64,000 bases of DNA from Arthrobacter sp. MA-N2 (GTDB taxonomy: Bacteria; Actinomycetota; Actinomycetes; Actinomycetales; Micrococcaceae): positions 373,707 through 437,706 of the forward strand of contig NZ_KI912155.1 of assembly GCF_000517125.1 (NCBI RefSeq). The letters run 5' to 3'. The notes beneath the pieces were generated by a model, which was given only the letters and a program-made list of their open reading frames with translations, had not been told where the DNA came from and searched no databases. Numbering within the stretch: position 1 is the stretch's first letter; every line of letters begins with the position of its first letter. This document shows, one piece after another, positions 52,266-60,203 of this stretch. Both the position numbers and the translations under genes were made by a program.

Positions 52266-53247
52266 TAACGCCGTCTACGTGAACGGCATCCGGACCGCCA
52301 CTCCGGACAGTCTTGAGCAAAGCGTCGAAACGCTGGCCGCCCACGGCGGAATGGTGTGGATAGGCCTGTACCGGCCGGACGAAACCGAAATGGCGGCAGT
52401 GGCGGCCGAGTTCGGCCTGCACTTGCTCGCCGTCGAGGACGCCGTCAATGCCCACCAACGGCCCAAGCTTGAACGCTACGACAACAACCTCTTCACGGTC
52501 CTCCGGCCCGCGCGATACCTGGATCAAACGGAGACCGTGGAATTCGGCGAGCTTCACATCTTCACCGGAAGCAACTTCGTGGTGACGGTCCGCCACGCGG
52601 AAACCCCCGGAGTAGCCCAGGTCCGGCGCAATCTGGAACAACAACCGGAGCTGTTGCGCCATGGGCCCGAAGCCGTCCTTTATGCATTGCTTGACCAAGT
52701 GGTGGACGATTACGGTCCGGTGATTTCCGGGCTGGAAAACGACATTGACGAGATCGAGGACCAACTCTTCGGCGGTGACCCCACCGTTTCCCGGCGCATC
52801 TATGAGCTCGCCCGCGAGGTCATCCAGTTCCAGCGCGCCATCAACCCGCTCCCGGAGATGATGGCCGCCCTCAAACGCGGATTCGTGAAATACGGTGTCG
52901 ACATAGAGCTGCAGCGTAAACTCCGCGATGTGGAGGACCACGCCGAACAAGTCATTTCCCGAGCCAACGGGTTCCGCGACCTGCTGCAGAACGCCTTGAC
53001 CCTCGATGGCACCCTGACCGCGAACCGGCAGAACGAGGCGAGCGCAGCACAAAACGAACAAACCAAGAAGATTTCATCGTGGGCAGCGATTTTCTTCGCA
53101 CCGGCCTTCGTTACCGGGCTCTACGGCATGAACTTTGACATTATGCCCGAGCTCCATTGGACCTACGGTTATCCCATGGCGATCGGCCTGATGGTCGTCG
53201 CATCGTTGCTCATGTACACCATTTTCAAGCGGAAGAGCTGGCTCTGA
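52252..53247 (+). CDS. corA: CorA-family divalent cation transporter
   Basis: 331 aa. A large N-terminal cytoplasmic domain, a long stalk helix (LEDIDEIEDQLFGG region through QRKLRDVEDHAEQ) and two C-terminal helices. The signature YGMNFDIMPEL (GMN motif, about residues 291-293) follows TM1, as required for the Mg2+ selectivity loop. The C-terminus KRKSW is the usual basic end. GTG 52252 is preceded by AGGAG. The next gene starts within its stop codon. Confidence 0.94.
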   Translation: MTIIDNAVYVNGIRTATPDSLEQSVETLAAHGGMVWIGLYRPDETEMAAVAAEFGLHLLAVEDAVNAHQRPKLERYDNNLFTVLRPARYLDQTETVEFGELHIFTGSNFVVTVRHAETPGVAQVRRNLEQQPELLRHGPEAVLYALLDQVVDDYGPVISGLENDIDEIEDQLFGGDPTVSRRIYELAREVIQFQRAINPLPEMMAALKRGFVKYGVDIELQRKLRDVEDHAEQVISRANGFRDLLQNALTLDGTLTANRQNEASAAQNEQTKKISSWAAIFFAPAFVTGLYGMNFDIMPELHWTYGYPMAIGLMVVASLLMYTIFKRKSWL

Positions 53248-53765
53248 TGACCCCCGGCCAGGAAGGCTTCAACAAGGGCTGGATCATCACACCCGGGACG
53301 CCGGCGCAGCTGGGGGCCTTCGGTTTGTTTCGCCCGTCGGCGTCACAAGAGCGGGTACTCACTCCCACAACCCACGGGATCACCGTCAAAGCGGCCGACG
53401 ACCTCCTCTGGATCGGCTTCTCCGAATTATGCGGCGGCCCGACGTCGACGGCGGACTATGAGGCCTTGGCCGGGGACTTCAAGACCTGGGTGGTCGACGG
53501 CGTTCCCTCACCACATCGGGAGTCATCTCTCGGATCCGCGGCGGCCTGGCAGCGATTCACCAAGGTGATCGATGTTCTATGCGAGCAAGACATCACCCTG
53601 TTCCTGATCGGACATGGCCCGCTGGATTGGGAGCCAGCCCAGGATCCGGTCCACCGAAGCGATATCCAGCCAGTTGACTTGGCCAGGATCGCGAGCCGCC
53701 TCTCGCCCCTGGGCAGGGTGGAGGCTTCAGCGCCTTTCGAAGACGCAGAGACTTGGGGCAGCTGA
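53247..53765 (+). CDS. Truncated ZapE/AFG1-like protein (C-terminal part only)
   Basis: 172 aa. The ATG overlaps the corA stop (TGATG). Residues about 50-130 (DLLWIGFSELCGGPTSTADYEALAGDFKTWVVDGVPSP...AWQRFTKVIDVLCEQDITLFLIG) resemble the C-terminal part of ZapE/AFG1 ATPases, which normally follows a P-loop NTPase domain. Here the Walker A and B region is absent and the protein begins with a distinct 45-residue segment (GWIITPGTPAQLGAF). It may be a remnant, or a stand-alone domain adopted for a new role. The similarity is judged by eye. Confidence 0.6.
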   Translation: MTPGQEGFNKGWIITPGTPAQLGAFGLFRPSASQERVLTPTTHGITVKAADDLLWIGFSELCGGPTSTADYEALAGDFKTWVVDGVPSPHRESSLGSAAAWQRFTKVIDVLCEQDITLFLIGHGPLDWEPAQDPVHRSDIQPVDLARIASRLSPLGRVEASAPFEDAETWGS

Positions 53766-53792
53766 ACGATTTCCCTTGCGGGACAGGCGGTT

Positions 53793-54161
53793 TCAGAGCA
53801 AAGAAACCAGCCCGACGCCGGCCGCTGCGGCTCCCACGCAAGCGGCCATGGTGCCCACTCCATTGAGGAGGGCCAGGCCCGTCCGGCCGCTCTGGATGAG
53901 CCTGACGGTTTCAAGGCTTGCCGTGCTGAACGTCGTGTATCCGCCAAGGAATCCGGTGCCGAGAATCAACTGCAGGGACTCGGGTGCCTGCCTTGTCATC
54001 ACCAGCCCGGCCAAGATCCCCATAAGCAGCGAGCCGGAAACGTTGATGAAGATGGTGCCCAGAGGCAGCGCAGTCCTGGCCCAGGAACGGACAAGTCCAT
54101 CCATTACGAACCGGGCGGCCGCACCTGCGCCGCCCGCGAGTGCGATCAGAAGGATGGTCAT
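53793..54161 (-). CDS. crcB: Fluoride channel subunit CrcB/Fluc
   Basis: 122 aa, four helices. The family motifs are present: GGAGAAARF near the N-terminus, FINVSGSLLMG (Asn of the pore) and GTGFLGGYTTFST (the TYTTFST segment that lines the pore). Its start overlaps the preceding crcB stop by ATGA, so the two subunits are made together and probably form a heterodimer that exports F-. Confidence 0.93.
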   Translation of the reverse strand: MTILLIALAGGAGAAARFVMDGLVRSWARTALPLGTIFINVSGSLLMGILAGLVMTRQAPESLQLILGTGFLGGYTTFSTASLETVRLIQSGRTGLALLNGVGTMAACVGAAAAGVGLVSLL

Positions 54162-54661
54162 GGCGGGCTGTTCCGTTTCTTTTCGGCGGATTTGTGCCGA
54201 AAGGCTCCAAGCCAAATACCGAGGGTAGTGGCCGCTGCACCGCCAAATAGGCTAGCCGCGAGGTACCAGACAGCGTCCATTCCGCGTCCTGCGCCGAAGA
54301 GATGCACCGAGTCCAGGGCCAGGGTGCTGTAGGTGGTGTAGGCACCGAGGAAGCCACTTCCGATGCCCAACCGGGCAACCCGCCGGAGACCGGCGTCGGG
54401 ACCGCTCCGGGCGAGTTCTTCGAGGAGCCAGCCAAGCGCCAGCGCGCCCGTCAGATTGATGAGCAAGGTGGGCAGCGGCCACCCATCTGGCGCCGGAAGG
54501 GCCATGCCAAATCCGTAGCGGCTCGAAGCCCCCAGGATTCCCCCGGCCGCGACAAGCAGAACGAACGGTCCGTGCAGATGGAGCGGGCGGTGCGAAGGCC
54601 TGTCAGTCGGGGGCGCCTCCGGAGTTTTGGCGCCGGTCGGTGCGGTGCTGCTGTCCTTCAT
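54158..54661 (-). CDS. crcB: Fluoride channel subunit CrcB/Fluc, long N-tail
   Basis: 167 aa. A 30-residue Pro/Thr-rich N-tail (MKDSSTAPTGAKTPEAPPTD) precedes the CrcB fold: GGILGASSRYGFG, LINLTGALALGWL and GSGFLGAYTTYST. The two CrcB paralogs face the same membrane with probably opposite topology, as in known two-gene Fluc systems. Its ATG overlaps the usp stop. Confidence 0.93.
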   Translation of the reverse strand: MKDSSTAPTGAKTPEAPPTDRPSHRPLHLHGPFVLLVAAGGILGASSRYGFGMALPAPDGWPLPTLLINLTGALALGWLLEELARSGPDAGLRRVARLGIGSGFLGAYTTYSTLALDSVHLFGAGRGMDAVWYLAASLFGGAAATTLGIWLGAFRHKSAEKKRNSPP

Positions 54662-55194
54662 TGATCCCTGCTTGCATCATGACGGCCCAAGGGAACCATG
54701 AGCACAGGGCAGTTCTGGCGATGGGCCAAGTGCAAGGCTACCGATCCGGTGACCAGTCCCTCAAACCTCGGGCCGAGGCCGTGTTCCTTGGTTCCCACGA
54801 CGATCATGGAAGCGTTGATGCTCGCGGCATAGCGGCCCAACGATCTCGCAGGCTCGCCGGCGAGCGTGACAAATGACCACTGCACCGCCGTACCGCGCAA
54901 TTGGTCCGCGATGCGGGACTGGAGTGACTCCGAAATGGCCGCAGCGTCGTCGTCGATTCCGTCGGGGTCGATCGGCTGGGCCGCGAGATGCCCGTCCCGG
55001 TCCCCCGCAGCAGGAAAGTTCGTGACATCAGCGAAGGCAAGGACCAGTTCCAACCCGGCACTGAGCGCCACCTCCGCGGCTTTCTCCACCACGGTTCCAG
55101 GCTGCTTCGGGAGCACCCCTGCCAGTACCGGCCCGGCCAACCTCGACGGCCGCCCTTTGGCCAACGGCGTGTCATCGCCACGCGGATTGCTCAT
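54658..55194 (-). CDS. Universal stress protein family
   Basis: 178 aa. USP fold: GPVLAGVLPKQPGTVVEKAAEVAL (strand and helix 1) and the ATP-binding C-terminal pattern MIVVGTKEHGLGPRFEGLVTGSVALHLAHRQNCPVLMVPL, with G-2x-G-9x-G(S/T) present as GTKEHGLGP...GSVA. ATG 55194 is chosen because GGAGG lies 5 nt upstream. First gene of a three-gene unit with crcB and crcB, all with ATGA overlaps, which ties a stress protein to fluoride export. Confidence 0.9.
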   Translation of the reverse strand: MSNPRGDDTPLAKGRPSRLAGPVLAGVLPKQPGTVVEKAAEVALSAGLELVLAFADVTNFPAAGDRDGHLAAQPIDPDGIDDDAAAISESLQSRIADQLRGTAVQWSFVTLAGEPARSLGRYAASINASMIVVGTKEHGLGPRFEGLVTGSVALHLAHRQNCPVLMVPLGRHDASRDQ

Positions 55195-55313
55195 GGGGCC
55201 CTCCAAATTTCCGGGTTGTCAGGATACGGGTTCTTCTATCTTGCTCCAGAAAGCTGCACGAAGCCCGTCGTCGAGGACTGGCGTCGTCCCAAGCGCTAGG
55301 TAAGAATGTCGAT

Positions 55314-56048
55314 ATGTGCGGTCGGTTCAGTGTCGGTTTCGAAGCAGATTACCTCTCGAGGAAGCTCGGCGCTGTACTGCGCGGCGATATCGACTACCCC
55401 TCGCCGACCCTCCAGATTAATCCGACTGATCCCGTGGTCTTTTTGCGGGGGCGGGCCGAAGACGGCGCGGTGGGCCGGGAGCTTGCCGCGGGCCGGTGGG
55501 GCTTGGTTCCGTCCTTCTCCAAGTCCTTCGACTCGAAGGTACCCACCTGGAACGCACGTTCTGAAACCGCCGGCCAGATCCCGGCGTTCAGGGCTTCCCT
55601 GCCCAAGTGGCGGGCAGTCGTTCCGGCCTCTGCCTACTACGAGTGGAAGAAATCAGGACCTGGACGCAAGGACCCCAAGCAGCGCTACATTGTTGAACCA
55701 CGCGATGAACTGATTACCTTCGCGGGATTGTTTGCTCCGTGGCGCGACGAGAGCATCGAGGACAGGTCCGCGCCCGGCGCATGGCGTTTGTCCTGCTCAA
55801 TCCTGACCATGGATTCCCCTCCGGAGGGCGTCCACGAGAGACTGCACCATTTGCATGACAGGATCCCGGTGCCGATTTCTCCGGACATGATCGACGATTG
55901 GATCGACCCTAAGGAAACCCGGGGCCAGGCCCTCTTGGATGCCGTGCTGGGCGATGCGTACGCTTTGGCGTCGTCATGGACACTGCGACCGGTGGAACTT
56001 CTGGACGACAACACCCGTCTGGTGGACGTCGCGAACCCGGCCGCCTGA
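55314..56048 (+). CDS. SRAP-family protein (YedK/HMCES-like)
   Basis: 244 aa. Cys2 (MCGRFSVG), which becomes the N-terminal catalytic residue after Met removal and cross-links abasic sites in ssDNA, is intact. The active-site Asn and Glu in TWNARSETA and the PASAYYEWKK Glu are present, as is the HDRIPVPISP His. The family protects abasic DNA and is linked to SOS responses. An AAGAAT -10-like box lies 6 nt before the ATG. Length is standard. Confidence 0.93.
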   Translation: MCGRFSVGFEADYLSRKLGAVLRGDIDYPSPTLQINPTDPVVFLRGRAEDGAVGRELAAGRWGLVPSFSKSFDSKVPTWNARSETAGQIPAFRASLPKWRAVVPASAYYEWKKSGPGRKDPKQRYIVEPRDELITFAGLFAPWRDESIEDRSAPGAWRLSCSILTMDSPPEGVHERLHHLHDRIPVPISPDMIDDWIDPKETRGQALLDAVLGDAYALASSWTLRPVELLDDNTRLVDVANPAA

Positions 56049-56065
56049 GTCCCCGCTCGTAGCAC

Positions 56066-56335
56066 TCACCGTTCGTAGCGCAGCTCCGCCCGGACGTCCG
56101 TGTCTTTCAGCCAGGTGAGCCGCGTCCCCGATCCGAACGGGTTCGGCCACCACTGCACCAGGACCTTGCCCTCCGCCGTCCGGGTGACCATGGCGGGAAC
56201 GTATTGAAGGTATTTCGGCCAAACGAGCTTGGCGATGACAGGCACCCTTGAAACAGTGGATAGCGGCTCCGTCTGACGCGGAGGCGGGGCGCCCACTGAA
56301 TTCAACGGCGCGGGATATTCGGGCTGCTCAGGCAT
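56066..56335 (-). CDS. Small hypothetical protein
   Basis: 89 aa. A Pro-rich N-tail (PEQPEYPAPLNSVGAPPPRQ) is followed by an apparently folded part (VIAKLVWPKYLQYVPAMVTRTAEGKVLVQWWP) with Trp pairs and a beta-like pattern. Convergent with the SRAP gene (17 bp). Conserved-looking codon use, no family recognised. Confidence 0.55.
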   Translation of the reverse strand: MPEQPEYPAPLNSVGAPPPRQTEPLSTVSRVPVIAKLVWPKYLQYVPAMVTRTAEGKVLVQWWPNPFGSGTRLTWLKDTDVRAELRYER

Positions 56336-56418
56336 GCCGGAATACTACTGCCGGGCAACGACAATGTACCGAGTCAATCGATATCGGTGGCTGCCACGCT
56401 CATCCGCGCCAACATGCA

Positions 56419-56450
56419 ACGGCCATTCCCTTGTCGCCGGGAATGGCCGT
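56419..56450 (-). terminator. Terminator after the gluconokinase-GH3 gene
   Basis: A perfect 12-bp stem (56419-56430 and 56439-56450) with an 8-nt loop lies 6 bp after the gene's stop codon. Confidence 0.85.
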
Positions 56451-56456
56451 CACAAG

Positions 56457-58781
56457 CTAAAGCCGGGTGTCGAACGAATCGCAGAACACGTTCTCGTTGA
56501 ACGTTCCCTGGAACTCGGACTTGCCCTGGATCTTCTGGATGGTCGCCCGGATGGCCTCGCGAGTGCCTGCATGGGCGTTGATGGCAGTCTTGACCATCGG
56601 CACATCGATCAGGTGGTTCGGCTGGTTCAGGGAGACGAACACCGTGGGCACTTCCGTGACGTACCAAGGGATTTCCGCGGCCATGGGGCTCGACCATTTG
56701 ATGCGGATGGCGGCCTCCTGGGCGAAGCCCTTGACGTTCGCAAAGACGAATGCTGCGTCGTACTTGTCCGCATAGTCGCCGGTGGCCTCGTCGGAGATGA
56801 CGCTCATGAAGTTCACGCCGGTCTCCCCCGCGGCTTCACGCTGCTCCGCCGTCTTGAAGACATGGACTTCGAAACCGGCGCTTTCCAGTTCCTCCTGCAC
56901 GGTGTCCAGATAGGCCAGCGGATCCGCCCGCGTGAAATCGGAACCGCCGGAGATGCCGTACAGGCGAATACGCTTGTGCGTTTCCGAGGTGATGGGCAGG
57001 TTCCGGGCCGTGTCCTTGATGAGCGTGACGGTCTTGTCCGCAATTTCGGCGGCGACGGCGAGGTGGGCTTCGCTGCCAATCAGCTGCAGGGCCTCGGGCG
57101 ACGGAGTCAATTCTTCCGGAAGCTTCTTATGCAGCCCCAGGCTCGCCTTCAGTGCGAGGATGCGGCGCAGGGCGTCATGCAAACGCTGCTCGGTGATCAC
57201 GCCGGATTTGTAGCCGTCCATCATGTACTGGAAGTCCTCCGCGGGGTTGCGGAAGAACAGGAACATGTCGCAGCCGGCCGCGATGGTGGCCGGAACCAGG
57301 TCCTTGCGCCTCATGGCCTGGGTAAGGCCCACCATCTGCGATGCGTCCGTCAGGATCAGCCCGTTGAAGCCGAGCTCGCCACGGAGCAGGTCCTGGAGGA
57401 GCTCCGGAGCCAAGGTGGCGGGCCGGATGTCCGCGTCCACCGTGCCTGGCCGGAAATGCCTGGACAATTCCGGTGCCCCGATGTGCCCGACCATGATCGA
57501 TTGGACCCCATGGCCGATCATTTCCCGGTACACGTGCCCATAGCTGGAATTCCAGTCCGCGTAACCGAGCGTGTTGTGGGAAGTGACCACGTGCTGGTCG
57601 CGTTCGTCGATGCCGTCGCCCGGGAAGTGTTTGATGGCGCATACGGTGGGCGATTCGCTGATGCCGTCGAAGTATTCCTTGGCACGCTCCACCACGATTT
57701 CCGGCGTATTGCCGAAGGCGCGGGTGGAGATGACGGTGTTGCGCCAGTTGTAGTGGATGTCAACAATGGGCGCGAAGGCCCAGTTGCAGCCCAAGGCCGC
57801 AGTCTCCACTCCGGCCACTTGGCCCATCTTCCGGGCGATGGACTTGTCCGGGTGCGAACCGGCCTGCAGGTGGGTCGACACGAACGTTCCGTCGTCGCAG
57901 CTTCCGGCTCCCCCCATTTCCGGGTTGGAGGCCACCAGGAGCGGGATGCGCGTTTTGGACTGGGCATAGCGGATGTGCTGCTGCACGGCAGCGGACGGGC
58001 CCGGCCTGTACCGCATGCCGCCCACGTGAAAGTTCTCCAGCACACCGTCGAGATACTCCGGAGAGTAGTCGTTGTTGTGGTTGATGAAGAGCTGCCCGAT
58101 CTTCTCCTCAAGGCCCATGCCCTCGATCGTCGAGTGCACCCACGCGACGGCCTCGTCGTCGAGGGTGAACGGCGCCGCCCGGAGGTCGACGTCGAACTGG
58201 CGCGCTTGGGTGCCCGGAGCGCCCGCTCGGCTGCCCGCCCGGGCCATGGAACCGGCGACGGCGGCAATGCCGGCTAGCGCCTCGGCCACCACCTGGTTGA
58301 CCGGGGCGGCGATGTCCACGACGATACCGGTCTCGTCGACGTCGAGCGGTTCCAGCGTGGCGAGCTGTGATTCAAGGAGGGCAGGCGGCATGAAGTGGCC
58401 GGAACGGCCTTCCGTCCGTTCCTTAAGCACCTCTTTACTGCCATGCAGGTGCAGGAAGACGGTGTCCGGCGCCTGTGCCCGGATGGCGTCCCGGTAGCTA
58501 CGACGCAGGGCCGAGCAGGCAAGTACCAACCCGCCATCCCCCGCATTCGCGAGTTCGGTACCCACGGTGGCCAGCCACGGCCAGCGGTCTTCGTCGGTCA
58601 GCGGGATACCGGCAGCCATTTTGGCGACGTTCTCCACGGGGTGGAGCGAATCGCCGTCGAGGAACGGCACCCCGAGTTCCCGGGCAACAAGGTCCCCGAT
58701 GGTGGTCTTGCCGCAGCCGGACACGCCCATGACCACAATGCGGCGTGGCGTTGCCGCGGCAATGTCCCGGTCCCCCGTCAT
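56457..58781 (-). CDS. Fusion protein: gluconokinase domain plus glycoside hydrolase family 3
   Basis: 774 aa in one uninterrupted frame. Residues 13-175 form a complete GntK-type gluconokinase (P-loop GVSGCGKTT at 19-27, DGDSLHP, CSALRRSYRD, GRSGHFMPPALLESQ). After an Ala/Gly/Arg linker (about 178-200) comes a whole GH3 enzyme of NagZ-like type: KHFPGDG at 384-390 with Asp395/His397 as the acid/base dyad, and Asp479 in LILTDASQMVG as nucleophile. ATG 58781 follows AGGAA at 7 nt and is 10 nt past manD, in whose operon it lies. Both halves keep their catalytic residues. It may cleave a beta-linked uronide or amino-sugar and phosphorylate a released sugar acid, but the substrate is unknown. Confidence 0.9.
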   Translation of the reverse strand: MTGDRDIAAATPRRIVVMGVSGCGKTTIGDLVARELGVPFLDGDSLHPVENVAKMAAGIPLTDEDRWPWLATVGTELANAGDGGLVLACSALRRSYRDAIRAQAPDTVFLHLHGSKEVLKERTEGRSGHFMPPALLESQLATLEPLDVDETGIVVDIAAPVNQVVAEALAGIAAVAGSMARAGSRAGAPGTQARQFDVDLRAAPFTLDDEAVAWVHSTIEGMGLEEKIGQLFINHNNDYSPEYLDGVLENFHVGGMRYRPGPSAAVQQHIRYAQSKTRIPLLVASNPEMGGAGSCDDGTFVSTHLQAGSHPDKSIARKMGQVAGVETAALGCNWAFAPIVDIHYNWRNTVISTRAFGNTPEIVVERAKEYFDGISESPTVCAIKHFPGDGIDERDQHVVTSHNTLGYADWNSSYGHVYREMIGHGVQSIMVGHIGAPELSRHFRPGTVDADIRPATLAPELLQDLLRGELGFNGLILTDASQMVGLTQAMRRKDLVPATIAAGCDMFLFFRNPAEDFQYMMDGYKSGVITEQRLHDALRRILALKASLGLHKKLPEELTPSPEALQLIGSEAHLAVAAEIADKTVTLIKDTARNLPITSETHKRIRLYGISGGSDFTRADPLAYLDTVQEELESAGFEVHVFKTAEQREAAGETGVNFMSVISDEATGDYADKYDAAFVFANVKGFAQEAAIRIKWSSPMAAEIPWYVTEVPTVFVSLNQPNHLIDVPMVKTAINAHAGTREAIRATIQKIQGKSEFQGTFNENVFCDSFDTRL

Positions 58782-58791
58782 GGCTTCGTTC

Positions 58792-60021
58792 CTACCAGTC
58801 ATGAACGGTGCCGTCCACAAGGCGGTTGTACGGCAGGTAGGCCTGCTGGTACGGGAAGGAATTGGCGGCTTCTTCGTTGAATTCGACGCCGATACCGGGC
58901 TTGTCGCCCGGGTGCAGGTAGCCGTCCTTGAACGTCATGGACTGTTCGAAGACCGTATTGGTCTTGTCCGAGTGCTGCATGTATTCCTGGATGCCGTAGT
59001 TGTGAATGGCCAGGCCCACGTGCAGCTGCGCGGCGAAGCCGACCGGGGAAATGTCGGTGGGGCCGTGGAAGCCGGACTTGATCTGGTACTGCGCGGCGAA
59101 GTCCATGACCTTCTTCAACGGCGAGATTCCGCCGAAGTGCGTGGACGCGGCACGGACGTAGTCGATCAGCTGCTCCTTGATGAGCGTCTGGAAGTCGTAC
59201 ACGGTGTTGAAGATCTCGCCGATGGCGAGCGGCGTGGTGGTGTGCTGACGGACCAGGCGCAGCCCTTCCTGGTTCTCGGCCGGGGTGCAGTCCTCGAGCC
59301 AGAAAAGATCGTATGGCTCCAGGGCCTTGCCGAGCTTGGCTGCCTGGATGGGAGTCATACGGTGGTGGCCATCGTGCAGCAGCGGGATTTCCGGGCCGAA
59401 CTCGTTGCGCACGGCTTCGAAAACGGTAGGCAGGTGCCGGAGGTAGGCGCGGGTGTCCCAGTCCTCTTCCTGCGGGAAGGCACCCCGGCCGGCGGGTTCG
59501 TAGTCGTAGCGCTCGCCCGAGGCCTGCGCCTGCGCGGCCACGCCGTACACGGCTTTGATGCCGGGGATGGCGGTTTGGATACGGATGGACTTGTAACCGA
59601 GCTCCAGGTGCTCCCGGACCGAGTCGAACAGGGAAGGGGTGTCCGCGCCCGAGGCGTGCCCATAAGCGCGCAGGCCGTTGCGGGACGCGCCGCCGAGGAG
59701 CTGGTAGACCGGCAGGCCGGCGACCTTGCCCTTGATGTCCCACAGGGCCATGTCGACGGCGGCGATCGCGGCCATCGTGACGGGGCCGCGGCGCCAGTAC
59801 GAGGACCGGTACAGGAACTGCCAGGTATCCTCGATCCGATGCGGGTCCTTGCCGATCAGCAGCTGCGCGACGTGTTCCTTCAAGTACGCCGCGACCGCAA
59901 GTTCACGGCCGTTGAGCGTCGCGTCGCCGATGCCGGTGACTCCCTCATCCGTAGTGATGCGGAGAGTGACGAAGTTGCGGGTGGGGCTGGTCACGAAGAC
60001 TTCCGCGGCAACGATTTTCAC
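58792..60021 (-). CDS. manD: D-mannonate dehydratase, ManD/RspA type (enolase superfamily)
   Basis: 409 aa. The sequence follows E. coli RspA closely: [26 protein letters not shown] at the N-terminus, [64 protein letters not shown] and AIGEIFNT, with the metal ligands Asp/Glu/Glu in these segments. It dehydrates D-mannonate to 2-keto-3-deoxygluconate (by family; some members act on gluconate or have low activity). GTG 60021 follows AAAGGA. A LacI-type operator lies at its -35. Followed by the fused kinase-hydrolase. Confidence 0.92.
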   Translation of the reverse strand: MKIVAAEVFVTSPTRNFVTLRITTDEGVTGIGDATLNGRELAVAAYLKEHVAQLLIGKDPHRIEDTWQFLYRSSYWRRGPVTMAAIAAVDMALWDIKGKVAGLPVYQLLGGASRNGLRAYGHASGADTPSLFDSVREHLELGYKSIRIQTAIPGIKAVYGVAAQAQASGERYDYEPAGRGAFPQEEDWDTRAYLRHLPTVFEAVRNEFGPEIPLLHDGHHRMTPIQAAKLGKALEPYDLFWLEDCTPAENQEGLRLVRQHTTTPLAIGEIFNTVYDFQTLIKEQLIDYVRAASTHFGGISPLKKVMDFAAQYQIKSGFHGPTDISPVGFAAQLHVGLAIHNYGIQEYMQHSDKTNTVFEQSMTFKDGYLHPGDKPGIGVEFNEEAANSFPYQQAYLPYNRLVDGTVHDW

Positions 60022-60098
60022 AGCTGGTCCTTTCAAGGTTGCTGTTCGAGGGCTGGCCTGACCCGGATGCGAGGTGCACCACAGGGCGGGTAAAGATG

Positions 60099-60135
60099 AT
60101 CTTAGGGCGGATGACAATTATTGGCAACCGGTTGC
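60099..60135 (-). promoter_or_regulatory. manD promoter with LacI-type operator
   Basis: TTGCCA (60127 down to 60122), 17 bp, TAAGAT (60104 down to 60099) forms the promoter. The perfect 12-bp palindrome GCAACCGGTTGC (60124-60135), with CG at its centre as in LacI/GalR sites, overlaps the -35 box. The design matches that of the symporter promoter. Confidence 0.7.
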
Positions 60136-60203
60136 AGTAGTTATTTTCCAGAACCTGCTGTTATTTGGCAGAAACTCTTTCTGACGGGTCCGCTTCCCCC
60201 CAG

